From: an uncultured SAR86 cluster bacterium
GTDB lineage: Bacteria > Pseudomonadota > Gammaproteobacteria > Magnimaribacterales > AG-339-G14
Direction of reading: 5' to 3'
Assembly: GCA_902522825.1 (NCBI GenBank)
Contig: CABYXE010000001.1
Location: forward strand, 62,001 to 126,000
Length of the DNA: 64,000 nucleotides
Positions 54,720-64,000 of this stretch are shown here, in pieces. The translations under genes were made by a program, and so were the position numbers. How positions within the stretch are numbered: position 1 is the stretch's first letter; every line of letters starts with the position of its first letter. The notes under the pieces were generated by a model, which did not search any database, was not told the DNA's origin, and worked only from the letters and a program-made list of their open reading frames with translations.

Positions 54720-57700
54720 TTAATTCACGAATTTTCTAGCGTTTAAAAACATTTCAAGCCATGGGCTAGGTTTTGAAACATCGGAATCGGTCCATGATAA
54801 TTGTTTATTTAAAAATGCTCTTTCAGGGTGGGGCATGAGGATAGTTACTTTCCCGTCTTTAGAACATACAGAAGAAACTCCTTCTGCAGACCCATTAGGA
54901 TTCAAAGGATATTTTTCAGTTGTTTCGCCCTTAGAATTGACATATTGCAGCGGAACCTGACGGTTAGAAATTAGTTTTTTTATTTTAGAATTATCAGAGA
55001 ACTCCATTCTTCCTTCTCCGTGTGCTACCGGAACGATTAGTTGAGAATCATCCATATTTTGAAAAAAAATAGATTTTGAATCATTTACTTTAATTTGAAT
55101 TAACCTTGCTTCAAATTGATTTGAAATATTCTTTTTTAAACTAGGCCAGTCTTCGCAACCAGGAATAATTTCTTTTAATTCAGATAAAACTTGGCACCCA
55201 TTACAAACGCCGAGAGAAAAAGTATCTGGACGATTAAAAAACTTTTCAAAATTATCTCTTAATTCGTTATTCATCAAAATTGAATTTGCCCATCCTCGTC
55301 CAGCTCCTAATACATCTCCATATGAAAAGCCTCCTGGAAAAGCCAGACCTATAAAGTCATCAAGATCAAAAAAATTATTTTTTAAATCTGTCATATGGAG
55401 GTCTACCACGTTAAAACCTGCTCTAGTAAACGCAGCTGACATCTCTATTTGCCCATTAATTCCTTGATCTCTTATAGCAGCTAATTTAGGTTTGGTCGAA
55501 AAGGAAATTTTAGAATTAGTTTCTTTGAATGAAATTTTTTGAACTAGCTGGTTATTCTTTCTTTCTAGAGAAACTCGAGATTCTTCTAAAGCACATAAGG
55601 GATTGTCCCTTATTGCTTGCATTTTTGAAGTAACACTAGTCCAGTTAGAAATTAAAGTTTCTAAATCAATAATTTCATCAAATTCATCTGTAGAAATTAA
55701 TAGGTGATCCTCTTTATTTGTATTCCCTAGATGCATCAACATACTTTCTGAATGAATTTTTTGCATGAAAGCTTCAATATCTGCATAGGTTCTTTCAGAG
55801 ACTTGAAATACAAAACCTAATTCCTCTGCAAATAAAAGTTTAAGTAAATCTTTCCTCTGCAATTTTGTCTTCAGACAAAAACCAGTATTTCCTGCAATCA
55901 TCATTTCAATCAAACAAGATACTAAACCACCATCAGAGATATCATGATAAGCAAAAACTTTTTTTTCTTTTATCAGATTAGCGAAGAAATTAAATATTTT
56001 AGGGAACTCATCTATAGCTTCCATATCTGGTACTTCGCCTAAATCTTGGCCCAAAATTTCAGCCAGCACTGCTCCTCCTAAACGATTTTTAAAAGAGCTA
56101 AAATTTATTTGTGCAACAACCAATTTTGAATTATCAATAAAATCAGGGGTAACGCTTTTAGTAATATCTGGTACTTGAGAAAAGGCTGAGACAATCAAAG
56201 ATTGAGGTGAAGTATTAGTTTTGTTTTCCCATGCAGTCTCCATTGATAAAGAATCTTTTCCTACTGGTATAGTTATATTCCATTCATTGCATAGCCTTTC
56301 AGAAATTGACTTTACGGTCTGATATAAATCAAAATTATTTACGTCATTATTTGGGGATGCCATCCAATTTGCAGATAGCTTTACTTTAGATAACTCTTCT
56401 ACTCCAGATGAAAGAATATTAGTTAAAGCTTCTGTAATTGCCACTCTTCCTGAAGCTGGAGCATTCGAAACTGCTAAAGGGGCTCTTTCACCAAGAGACA
56501 TTGCCTCACCTTCTATTGAGTCAAAATTTGCCATGGTAATACCATTGTCTGCTACTGGGATTTGATATGGTCCAACCATTTGATCTCGATAAGTTAAACC
56601 GCCTACATTTCTATCGCCAATAGTAATTAAAAAGTTTTTACTTCCTACCGTAGGATGCCTCAAAACATCTAAAATAGATTTTTTAATATCTAGATCTAAA
56701 TCAATTTCCACAGAGTTTTTTTTAGGTGCTTCTATTAAATTTCTTTTAAGTTGTTCTTTTGCTCCAAAGATAAAATTCATGTCTAGGTCTATGACATTTT
56801 CGTTTAAACTTTTATCTATCAAGATAAATTTTTTATCGTTGGTGAATTCACCAACGATAGCTAGAGGACATTTTTCTCTAGCGCAAATTCTTTTGAAGTT
56901 TTCAAGTTCTGATTCTTCCACGGCTAAAACATATCTTTCCTGAGATTCGTTACACCAAATTTCTAATGAGCTCATAGATTGATCTACTATTGGAATTTTA
57001 TTTAAATCAATAATTGCACCTAAATTACAATCCTTAGCTAATTCTGGAATTGCATTGGATAAACCACCTGCTCCAACATCATGAATAAAAGCAATAGGGT
57101 TATCTTTATCAAGCTGCCAGCATTGGTCTATTACTTCTTGACATCTCCTTTGCATCTCAGGATTTGATCTTTGCACCGAGGCAAAATCTAATTCCTCATT
57201 CGATTTTCCAGATTCAACCGAAGAGGCAGACCCTCCGCCTAGACCTATTAAATAACCTGGCCCCCCTAATACTATTATTTTAGCCGAGCTAGAAACTTTA
57301 GATTTATTAGTATGTATTGGCTTAATATTTCCTAAACCTCCAGCTAACATAATTGGTTTATGAAAACCAAAATACCTATCCTTATCTTTATGCTCAAAAG
57401 ACCTGAAGTATCCCAATATGTTAGGTCTTCCAAATTCATTGTTGAAAGAAGCTGCCCCAATGGGACCATTGATCATAATTTCCAAAGGAGAGGCAATTCT
57501 TTTAGGCTTATCTTCTTGCCCTTCCCACTTTTCTATATTGTCTGGAATTCTTAAATAAGAGACAGAAAATCCACACAAACCGGCTTTAGGCTTGGCTCCT
57601 CTTCCTGTTGCTCCTTCATCTCTTATTTCCCCACCAGAACCTGTAGCTGCGCCTGAAAAAGGAGCTATAGCAGTAGGATGATTATGCGTTTCTACTTTAA

Positions 57701-58589
57701 TACAAAAGTTATTCTGCTCTTCTACATATTTATATTCTTTAGTTATTGGGTCTGGATAAAACCTTTTTTTCCCTAAACCAGAAATTACCGCTGCATTATC
57801 GCTATAAGCTGACAAAACGCCGTCTGAATAATTTTTATATGTACTTTTTATAAAATCGAAAAGACTATTTTTTTCATTCCCTTGGTCAGTAACCCATAAT
57901 GAGTTAAAAATTTTATGCCTACAATGCTCAGAATTAATCTGTGAAAACATCATCAACTCAGTATCGGTGGCCTCTTTAGCTGCAGCTTCATACCCTTTAG
58001 TTAAATATTCTATTTCATAGTCGTTTAAAGCTAGCCCCATTGAAGAATTTAATAACTCTAAAGTTTTTTTACCATCCTTGAATTTAATAAACTGTGTTTT
58101 CTTTTTTTCTAATTTTAAAAAAGTATTATTTAAATTATTTGCATCACTAAAAAAAGATTCTGTAAGAGGGTCATATAGAATTTTTTCTAAATGAGAAACA
58201 TTTATTACTTTATTGGAAAATTTTATAGCCGTTAATTTTTCTATATTAGTTATCTCTTCCAATCCGCAGCTTTCAAATATATTTAGTGTTTTAGAGGCCC
58301 AAGGAGATTGAACTCCTTGTCTTGGAGAAGTAAAACAGAATTTTTTTAAATCGTAATCTTTTAAATAAGTCTCAACTTGAAGTAATTTAAAAATTTGAAA
58401 CTTTTTTTCTTCAGAAATTTCTTTCCATTCAGTCGACAATTCTAATAAATAAAAATCTTTTACTGTATTTAAGGTATTACTTGAAATATTTTCTACTCTA
58501 GATGAGAGATTTAAAAATTCAAAGTTGGTCAGAGAATCTTGCCCTAACAGACCAACTAATTTTGGATTAATTTGATAAATATCTAACAT
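54720..58589 (-). CDS. purL: Phosphoribosylformylglycinamidine synthase
   Basis: FSQINSEHCRHKIF; VKVETHNHPTAIAPFSGAATGSGGEIRDEGATG; C-terminal glutaminase domain GVCNGCQVLSEL. Confidence 0.97.
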   Translation of the reverse strand: MLDIYQINPKLVGLLGQDSLTNFEFLNLSSRVENISSNTLNTVKDFYLLELSTEWKEISEEKKFQIFKLLQVETYLKDYDLKKFCFTSPRQGVQSPWASKTLNIFESCGLEEITNIEKLTAIKFSNKVINVSHLEKILYDPLTESFFSDANNLNNTFLKLEKKKTQFIKFKDGKKTLELLNSSMGLALNDYEIEYLTKGYEAAAKEATDTELMMFSQINSEHCRHKIFNSLWVTDQGNEKNSLFDFIKSTYKNYSDGVLSAYSDNAAVISGLGKKRFYPDPITKEYKYVEEQNNFCIKVETHNHPTAIAPFSGAATGSGGEIRDEGATGRGAKPKAGLCGFSVSYLRIPDNIEKWEGQEDKPKRIASPLEIMINGPIGAASFNNEFGRPNILGYFRSFEHKDKDRYFGFHKPIMLAGGLGNIKPIHTNKSKVSSSAKIIVLGGPGYLIGLGGGSASSVESGKSNEELDFASVQRSNPEMQRRCQEVIDQCWQLDKDNPIAFIHDVGAGGLSNAIPELAKDCNLGAIIDLNKIPIVDQSMSSLEIWCNESQERYVLAVEESELENFKRICAREKCPLAIVGEFTNDKKFILIDKSLNENVIDLDMNFIFGAKEQLKRNLIEAPKKNSVEIDLDLDIKKSILDVLRHPTVGSKNFLITIGDRNVGGLTYRDQMVGPYQIPVADNGITMANFDSIEGEAMSLGERAPLAVSNAPASGRVAITEALTNILSSGVEELSKVKLSANWMASPNNDVNNFDLYQTVKSISERLCNEWNITIPVGKDSLSMETAWENKTNTSPQSLIVSAFSQVPDITKSVTPDFIDNSKLVVAQINFSSFKNRLGGAVLAEILGQDLGEVPDMEAIDEFPKIFNFFANLIKEKKVFAYHDISDGGLVSCLIEMMIAGNTGFCLKTKLQRKDLLKLLFAEELGFVFQVSERTYADIEAFMQKIHSESMLMHLGNTNKEDHLLISTDEFDEIIDLETLISNWTSVTSKMQAIRDNPLCALEESRVSLERKNNQLVQKISFKETNSKISFSTKPKLAAIRDQGINGQIEMSAAFTRAGFNVVDLHMTDLKNNFFDLDDFIGLAFPGGFSYGDVLGAGRGWANSILMNNELRDNFEKFFNRPDTFSLGVCNGCQVLSELKEIIPGCEDWPSLKKNISNQFEARLIQIKVNDSKSIFFQNMDDSQLIVPVAHGEGRMEFSDNSKIKKLISNRQVPLQYVNSKGETTEKYPLNPNGSAEGVSSVCSKDGKVTILMPHPERAFLNKQLSWTDSDVSKPSPWLEMFLNARKFVN
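56834..56859. repeat. Perfect 26-bp palindrome within purL
   Basis: TATCGTTGGTGAATTCACCAACGATA is identical to its own reverse complement. Confidence 0.95.
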
Positions 58590-58637
58590 TTAATTAGAAA
58601 AAATAATTATAACTGAGTTAGAAACTTAATTTAAATT

Positions 58638-60635
58638 TTAGGCGGCAAATAATCTATTTTTTAATTCAGTTATTTTATCTCTTAATTTAGCAGCTTCTTC
58701 AAATTCTAGCTTATTGGCATATTCCAGCATTAATTTTTCTAAAGAATCTATTTGTTTGGCTAATTCTTTAGGAGTCAAATAATCTTCTTCAATTTTTTTA
58801 TCCATTTCAGATAAAAATTGCTTTTTGGTGAAGTTTTTTGAACCTTCCATTACATCTGAGACAGGTTTTATTATTCCAGACGGAATAATATTGTTTTTCT
58901 TGTTGAAATTTAGCTGTATTTTCCTTCTTTCTTCAGTTTTCTTAATAGCTCTAGATATCGATCCTGTTTCTTTATCTGCGTATAGGATTGCATGACCATT
59001 AATATGCCTGGCAGCCCTACCTATAGTTTGGATAATTGAAGTTTCTGATCTCAAAAAACCTTCTTTATCGGCATCCAAAATTGCAACTAAAGAAACTTCA
59101 GGAAGATCTAACCCCTCCCTTAGCAAATTAATTCCTACTAAAACATCAAAATTTCCTAATCTAAGATCTCTTAAAATTTCTATTCGTTCGACAGTATCAA
59201 TATCTGAATGCAAATATCTAACATTAATATCTCTTTCAAATAAATACTGACTCAGGTCTTCAGCCATTCTTTTTGTTAAAACAGTCGCTAAAACTCTTTC
59301 CTTTCTTTTAACTTTTTCAGTTATTTCAGACATTAGATCATCAACTTGATTTGTTGCAGGACGAATTTCAATAGTCGGGTCGACTAAACCAGTTGGTCGT
59401 ACTATCAAATCAACTTTTTGTTCCATATTATTTTCTTCGTACTCTCCTGGAGTAGCTGAAACAAAAATTTTTTGTCCCGAGGTTGATTCCCATTCGTCGA
59501 ATCTCAAAGGCCTATTATCCAATGCGCTAGGTAGTCTAAATCCATATTCGGTTAAAGTTTCTTTTCTTGATCTGTCTCCTCTATACATGCCTTTAATTTG
59601 AGGAAGTGAGACATGAGATTCATCCACAAATACTATTGCATCCTCAGGAAGATATTCATATAAAGTCGGTGGTGATTCGCCTTCTTTTCTCCCAGAAAGA
59701 TATCTTGAATAATTTTCGATACCAGAACAAAAACCAAGTTCTTTTATCATTTCAATGTCGTACTTGGTTCTTTCTTCAATTCTTTGAGCTTCTATAAACT
59801 TTTCATTTTTTTTGAAAAATCTTACTCTTTCTCTCATTTCACTTCTTATTTCTTTAGTAGCATTTAACATTATGTCTCTTGAAGTAACATAATGAGTTTT
59901 AGGGAAAATAGTTATTCTGGGAACTTCTTTAAAAATTTCTCCCGTAAGAGGATCGAACATCTTTAACGATTCTATTTCATTATCAAACATTTCTATTCTA
60001 AGAGCCTCTGCTTCAGATTCGGCGGGAAAAACATCGATTACATCCCCTTTTACTCTATAGGTTGCTCTTGTAAATTCGATATCATTTCTTTTGTACTGTA
60101 GTTCAGCTAATCTAAGCAATAAAACATTTTGATCAATTTCATCGCCTCTATCTAGATGCAGAACCATCTGAAGATAAGATTTTGGGTCGCCTAATCCATA
60201 AATAGCAGAGACGGATGCAACTATCACGACATCTCTTCTTTCCATAATTGCTTTAGTAGCTGAAAGACGCATTTGTTCAATATGTTCATTAATAGAGGCA
60301 TCTTTTTCTATGAAAGTATCAGATGTAGGCACATACGCTTCTGGCTGATAATAATCATAATAAGAAACAAAATACTCTACTGAATTATTAGGAAAAAATT
60401 CTTTAAATTCACCGTACAGTTGTGCTGCTAAAGTTTTGTTATGTGCCATAACAATTGCAGGCCTTTGTACTTCTTGAATTACATTGGCCATTGCAAAAGT
60501 TTTTCCTGAACCAGTTACTCCCTGCAAAGTTTGATTCAAAAGGCCGTCATTTAGGCCTTTGACAAGTTTTGATATCGCCTTAGGTTGATCTCCAGCAGGA
60601 CTAAAATCTGATTTTATTTCAAATGTTTTACTCAT
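58638..60635 (-). CDS. uvrB: Excinuclease ABC subunit B
   Basis: [45 protein letters not shown]-terminal UVR motif. Confidence 0.97.
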   Translation of the reverse strand: MSKTFEIKSDFSPAGDQPKAISKLVKGLNDGLLNQTLQGVTGSGKTFAMANVIQEVQRPAIVMAHNKTLAAQLYGEFKEFFPNNSVEYFVSYYDYYQPEAYVPTSDTFIEKDASINEHIEQMRLSATKAIMERRDVVIVASVSAIYGLGDPKSYLQMVLHLDRGDEIDQNVLLLRLAELQYKRNDIEFTRATYRVKGDVIDVFPAESEAEALRIEMFDNEIESLKMFDPLTGEIFKEVPRITIFPKTHYVTSRDIMLNATKEIRSEMRERVRFFKKNEKFIEAQRIEERTKYDIEMIKELGFCSGIENYSRYLSGRKEGESPPTLYEYLPEDAIVFVDESHVSLPQIKGMYRGDRSRKETLTEYGFRLPSALDNRPLRFDEWESTSGQKIFVSATPGEYEENNMEQKVDLIVRPTGLVDPTIEIRPATNQVDDLMSEITEKVKRKERVLATVLTKRMAEDLSQYLFERDINVRYLHSDIDTVERIEILRDLRLGNFDVLVGINLLREGLDLPEVSLVAILDADKEGFLRSETSIIQTIGRAARHINGHAILYADKETGSISRAIKKTEERRKIQLNFNKKNNIIPSGIIKPVSDVMEGSKNFTKKQFLSEMDKKIEEDYLTPKELAKQIDSLEKLMLEYANKLEFEEAAKLRDKITELKNRLFAA

Positions 60636-60670
60636 CTTTTATACTTTTTTGCTTATAATACATCTCGTTT

Positions 60671-60746
60671 TCCGCGATAGCTCAGTTGGTAGAGCAAATG
60701 ACTGTTAATCATTGGGTCGCAGGTTCGAGCCCTGCTCGCGGAGCCA
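60671..60746 (+). tRNA. tRNA-Asn (GTT)
   Basis: TCCGCGATAGCTCAGTTGGTAGAGCAAATGACTGTTAATCATTGGGTCGCAGGTTCGAGCCCTGCTCGCGGAGCCA; anticodon GTT. Confidence 0.95.
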
Positions 60747-60754
60747 GCTCAAAA

Positions 60755-61471
60755 ATGCCAATATATAGTAAAGATAACACAAACCCATACAAACTTAGCA
60801 GAACTAGGATAGAGAATTTTTGTAAATGCAAAAAGTGTTTTTATCTTGAAGAAAGACTAGGCATTTCAAGGCCTGCCTCTTTTCCTTTTAACTTGAATAA
60901 TGCCGTAGATGAATTACTCAAGGAAGAATTTGACACTTATCGTGGAACTGAAAAAAATCATCCTTATATTTTAAGCTACGGTTTAGATGCAAAGCCTTTT
61001 GTTCACCCAGATATTGAAGATTGGCGAACTAGAAATAAAGGCATAGGCTTTCTAGACGAAGAAACTAATTTGTTTTTTTATGGATTAGTTGATGACGTAT
61101 GGATAAATACAAAAACAGATCAATTAATATTAGTTGATTACAAAGCTACTTCAAAAAAAGGCGAAGTCAGTCTAAATGCTCCATGGCAAATTTCCTACAA
61201 AAGACAAATAGAAATTTATCAATGGTTATTCAGAAAAAATGGTTTTGATGTACAAAATATAGGATATTTTGTTTATTGCAATGGCATTAAAGAAAATGTT
61301 TTATTCAATAATGAATTAAAATTTAAAGTTAAAATTTTACCTTATAAAGGAGATGATTCTTGGCTTGATAATACTGTCAAAAATATATTTGAAGTTTTAA
61401 ATTCAGAAGAAATCCCTGAATCAAGCCCAAATTGCGAGTATTGTAGATATATCAAAAAAGCTAATTTATAA
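60755..61471 (+). CDS. Cas4/RecB-like PD-(D/E)XK nuclease family protein with cysteine clusters
   Basis: IENFCKCKKCFYLEERLG; GLVDDVWIN...LILVDYKAT catalytic core; C-terminal NCEYCRY; start trimmed out of the tRNA to ATG 60755. Confidence 0.8.
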   Translation: MPIYSKDNTNPYKLSRTRIENFCKCKKCFYLEERLGISRPASFPFNLNNAVDELLKEEFDTYRGTEKNHPYILSYGLDAKPFVHPDIEDWRTRNKGIGFLDEETNLFFYGLVDDVWINTKTDQLILVDYKATSKKGEVSLNAPWQISYKRQIEIYQWLFRKNGFDVQNIGYFVYCNGIKENVLFNNELKFKVKILPYKGDDSWLDNTVKNIFEVLNSEEIPESSPNCEYCRYIKKANL

Positions 61472-61473
61472 AA

Positions 61474-62409
61474 ATGTTATTTAACTTTGCAATACTTTTA
61501 CTCGGCTTAGGTTTGTTAGTCTTAGGAGCTGAATATTTTGTTTCCAACACAGCAAAACTAGGAACTAAATTAAAATTAAATGATATGTTTCTTGGCATTA
61601 CAGTCGTTGCCTTAGGAACATCAATACCTGAAGTTTTTGTCAGTATCTCTTCCATAATTAATGAATCTCCAGAACTTGCTATAGGAAATTCAATAGGATC
61701 AAACATAGCTAATATCGGTTTAATTTTCGGAGTGAGTTGTTTTTTTCTTTCTAAATCTATTCTCGAAATTAATTTAAGAGATATATTTTTATTAATCTTA
61801 TCTGTTTTAATTTCTGGATATGTGATTTTTGATTTCTCAATTTCAAAGAGTGATTCATTTATCTTGATTTGTTTTTTAATTCTTTTTGTACTTCACTTGT
61901 TACGACAAAAAACAGAAGATTCTTTTTCAGAGGAAGAGAAAGGGATAGCAAAAAATATTTTTTTTATTTTTTTAAGTCTCGTTATTTTACTTTTAGGATC
62001 TGAGTTTACGGTAAATGGTGGGAAGAATTTAGCTCTTATGTTGGGGGTATCTAACACTGTTATAGGTTTGACTTTAATAGCTATTGGAACAAGCTTACCT
62101 GAATTAGCCGCATCGTTTTCTGCCCTAAAGAGAAAAAAAGGAAATATGGTAATTGGAAATATAATTGGCTCTAATATTTTAAATTTAGTATTAATTTTTC
62201 CTATTATTGGTTTCGCAACAAAAGTAATTCTAGATACTAAAATCTTTGAAAGAGATTTTTTATTGATGAGCCTCTTTACCGCAATATTTGTTATTTTTAT
62301 TACACTTGGAGACAATCAAGGTAAAGTAAAAAAAATCCTTTACCCTTTCTTAGGAGTTATCTTAGTAATTTGGACTTTTTATTATCAAATGGGTCTTTTT
62401 TTAAACTAA
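61474..62409 (+). CDS. Calcium/sodium antiporter (CaCA family, YrbG-like)
   Basis: Two inverted repeats: VVALGTSIPEVFVSISS..GNSIGSNIANIGLI and LIAIGTSLPELAASFSA..GNIIGSNILNLVLI. Confidence 0.93.
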   Translation: MLFNFAILLLGLGLLVLGAEYFVSNTAKLGTKLKLNDMFLGITVVALGTSIPEVFVSISSIINESPELAIGNSIGSNIANIGLIFGVSCFFLSKSILEINLRDIFLLILSVLISGYVIFDFSISKSDSFILICFLILFVLHLLRQKTEDSFSEEEKGIAKNIFFIFLSLVILLLGSEFTVNGGKNLALMLGVSNTVIGLTLIAIGTSLPELAASFSALKRKKGNMVIGNIIGSNILNLVLIFPIIGFATKVILDTKIFERDFLLMSLFTAIFVIFITLGDNQGKVKKILYPFLGVILVIWTFYYQMGLFLN

Positions 62410-63774
62410 CTTTTTCCAAGTAGTTTTAGAGCCTTCGTCTTCCAATACAATATCTAAAGAGAGTAGCTTTTCTCTGATTAAATCTGCTTTTTTAAAGTCT
62501 TTCTTGAGTCTTGCTTGATTTCTCTCAGCAATCATTTTATCAATATTTTCTCTTGTTATGCCTTGGTCTAAATTTGCTTGGAAATATTCTTTGAAAGAAT
62601 AATTAAAAATACCTAAAATTTTTCCTAAAGATTTTAAAGTATTGGAAAGTATTTCCTTTTCATTCTCATCTTCAGTTGAATTCAGATTTTGAGATGTTTT
62701 TTGAAGTATTTTTAATGCCTGTGATGTGTTGAAATCATCTTTTAGTGCTTCTGTAAAAAGATCAAAAATCTTCCTATCAGTGTTAGTTGAATCAAATTTT
62801 TCCGATTCCCTAATAGATTCATATAACTTGTCTAAAATATTTTTTGCTTCACTTATAGAATCTTCCGTGTAATTTATAGGCTTTCTATAATGAGAAAGTA
62901 AAAAGAAAACTTTTAATACTTCTGGATGAAATTTTTTCAGTAATTCTCTGATAGTAAAATAATTACCTAAAGACTTAGACATTTTCTTCCCATCAACATT
63001 TAAAGGAGCCACGTGTATCCAATAATTAGCAAAGTCAGAATTATTGGCACATTCCGATTGAGCTATTTCATTTTCATGATGTGGAAATTTCAAATCTAAA
63101 CCTCCCCCATGAATATCAAAATTAGCTCCTAGATATTTATTGCTCATAGCAGAACATTCAATATGCCAGCCAGGTCTTCCTTTACCCCATTTTGAAGTCC
63201 AATATGGCTCTTCATTTGATTTTTTCCAAAGAACAAAATCATTAGGATTTTTTTTATCTTTATCAATTTCTACTCTGGAACCAGAATCTTGATCGCCTGG
63301 ATTTCTTTTAGATAGTTTTCCATACTCAGGAAACTTTTCTATATCAAAATAGACATCTGAATTTTCTCTTGAGTATGCAAAGTCGTTGGATTCAAGATTT
63401 TTAATCATATTTAAAATATCCTCGATGTGTTCCGATACTTTAGGCTCCAAATTAGGAGCTTGAATATTAAGAGCTTCAAAATCTTCGTTCATAGCCTTGA
63501 TAAATTTATTTGTTATTTCTTCGAAAGATACTCCCTCTTCTTTCGCTTTTTGAATAATTTTGTCATCTATATCTGTAATATTTCTAACGTAATTAACTTC
63601 AAAATTTAAAAACCTAAAAAAATTAACCATCAAATCGAAGCTGAAAAAAGTTCTAGCATGTCCTATATGACAAAAATCATAGATAGTCATTCCACAAACA
63701 TAAATATTAATTTTTCCTTTTTCTATAGGCTTAAATTCTTCTTTGAGACCTGATTGAGAATTAAAAATTTTCAT
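62401..63774 (-). CDS. cysS: Cysteinyl-tRNA synthetase
   Basis: VCGMTIYDFCHIGHARTFFSFD HIGH; KMSKSLGNYFTIREL. Confidence 0.97.
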   Translation of the reverse strand: MKIFNSQSGLKEEFKPIEKGKINIYVCGMTIYDFCHIGHARTFFSFDLMVNFFRFLNFEVNYVRNITDIDDKIIQKAKEEGVSFEEITNKFIKAMNEDFEALNIQAPNLEPKVSEHIEDILNMIKNLESNDFAYSRENSDVYFDIEKFPEYGKLSKRNPGDQDSGSRVEIDKDKKNPNDFVLWKKSNEEPYWTSKWGKGRPGWHIECSAMSNKYLGANFDIHGGGLDLKFPHHENEIAQSECANNSDFANYWIHVAPLNVDGKKMSKSLGNYFTIRELLKKFHPEVLKVFFLLSHYRKPINYTEDSISEAKNILDKLYESIRESEKFDSTNTDRKIFDLFTEALKDDFNTSQALKILQKTSQNLNSTEDENEKEILSNTLKSLGKILGIFNYSFKEYFQANLDQGITRENIDKMIAERNQARLKKDFKKADLIREKLLSLDIVLEDEGSKTTWKKLV

Positions 63775-63812
63775 TTATCTAAATTATGTAAACCGTATTA
63801 TACTTCTTCATT

Positions 63813-64000
63813 ATGAATGAAATTATTATTTTAGCTTTAACTACTTCTTTAGGAAATTTCGAAATTGAACTTTATCCTGATCAAGCACCAGTAACGTCAG
63901 CAAACTTTTTAGAATATGCAGAAGAAGGTTTTTTTGAAAATGTCCTTTTTCATCGTGTCATTCCAGGTTTTGTAATTCAAGGTGGTGGTTTTGAAATTGG
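63813..64000 (+). CDS. Peptidyl-prolyl cis-trans isomerase (cyclophilin), truncated by window edge
   Basis: [62 protein letters not shown]. Confidence 0.93.
   Translation, partial: MNEIIILALTTSLGNFEIELYPDQAPVTSANFLEYAEEGFFENVLFHRVIPGFVIQGGGFEI

Noticed and set aside
61461-62315. Minus-strand ORFs of 81 and 140 aa
   Set aside because: Antisense to the calcium/sodium antiporter whose inverted repeat motifs are clear.

Overview
AT-rich, compact chromosomal window from what looks like a streamlined marine gammaproteobacterium (SAR86-like; inferred from smc-zipA-ligA and alaS-lysC gene order, a complete ccmABCDEFGHI cluster, umuDC, and very short or overlapping intergenic regions). Content is mostly housekeeping and fatty-acid/acyl-CoA metabolism: umuC(partial)/umuD, coq7, hflX, rlmN, a 6-4-type photolyase, four acyl-CoA dehydrogenase/quinone reductase-type genes, lytic transglycosylase, ligA, zipA, smc, ccm operon, hisI, metY, a carboxyltransferase/enoyl-CoA hydratase/aldehyde dehydrogenase cluster, an RND efflux pair with a divergent TetR regulator, lysC, alaS, purL, uvrB, a Cas4-like PD-(D/E)XK nuclease, cysS and a partial cyclophilin. 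There are five tRNAs (Val-GAC, Leu-TAG, Arg-CCT, Ser-GCT, Asn-GTT). I saw no CRISPR array, insertion sequence, prophage or obvious defence island. Most interesting observations: (1) an 810-aa SMC that appears to lack the hinge domain; (2) a SAM-II/SAM-V-type riboswitch upstream of metY with a visible terminator/antiterminator switch; (3) a perfect 26-bp palindrome inside purL; (4) LigA with a degraded zinc finger; (5) two small genes missed by the ORF track (ccmD and a DUF2256-type gene next to the photolyase).
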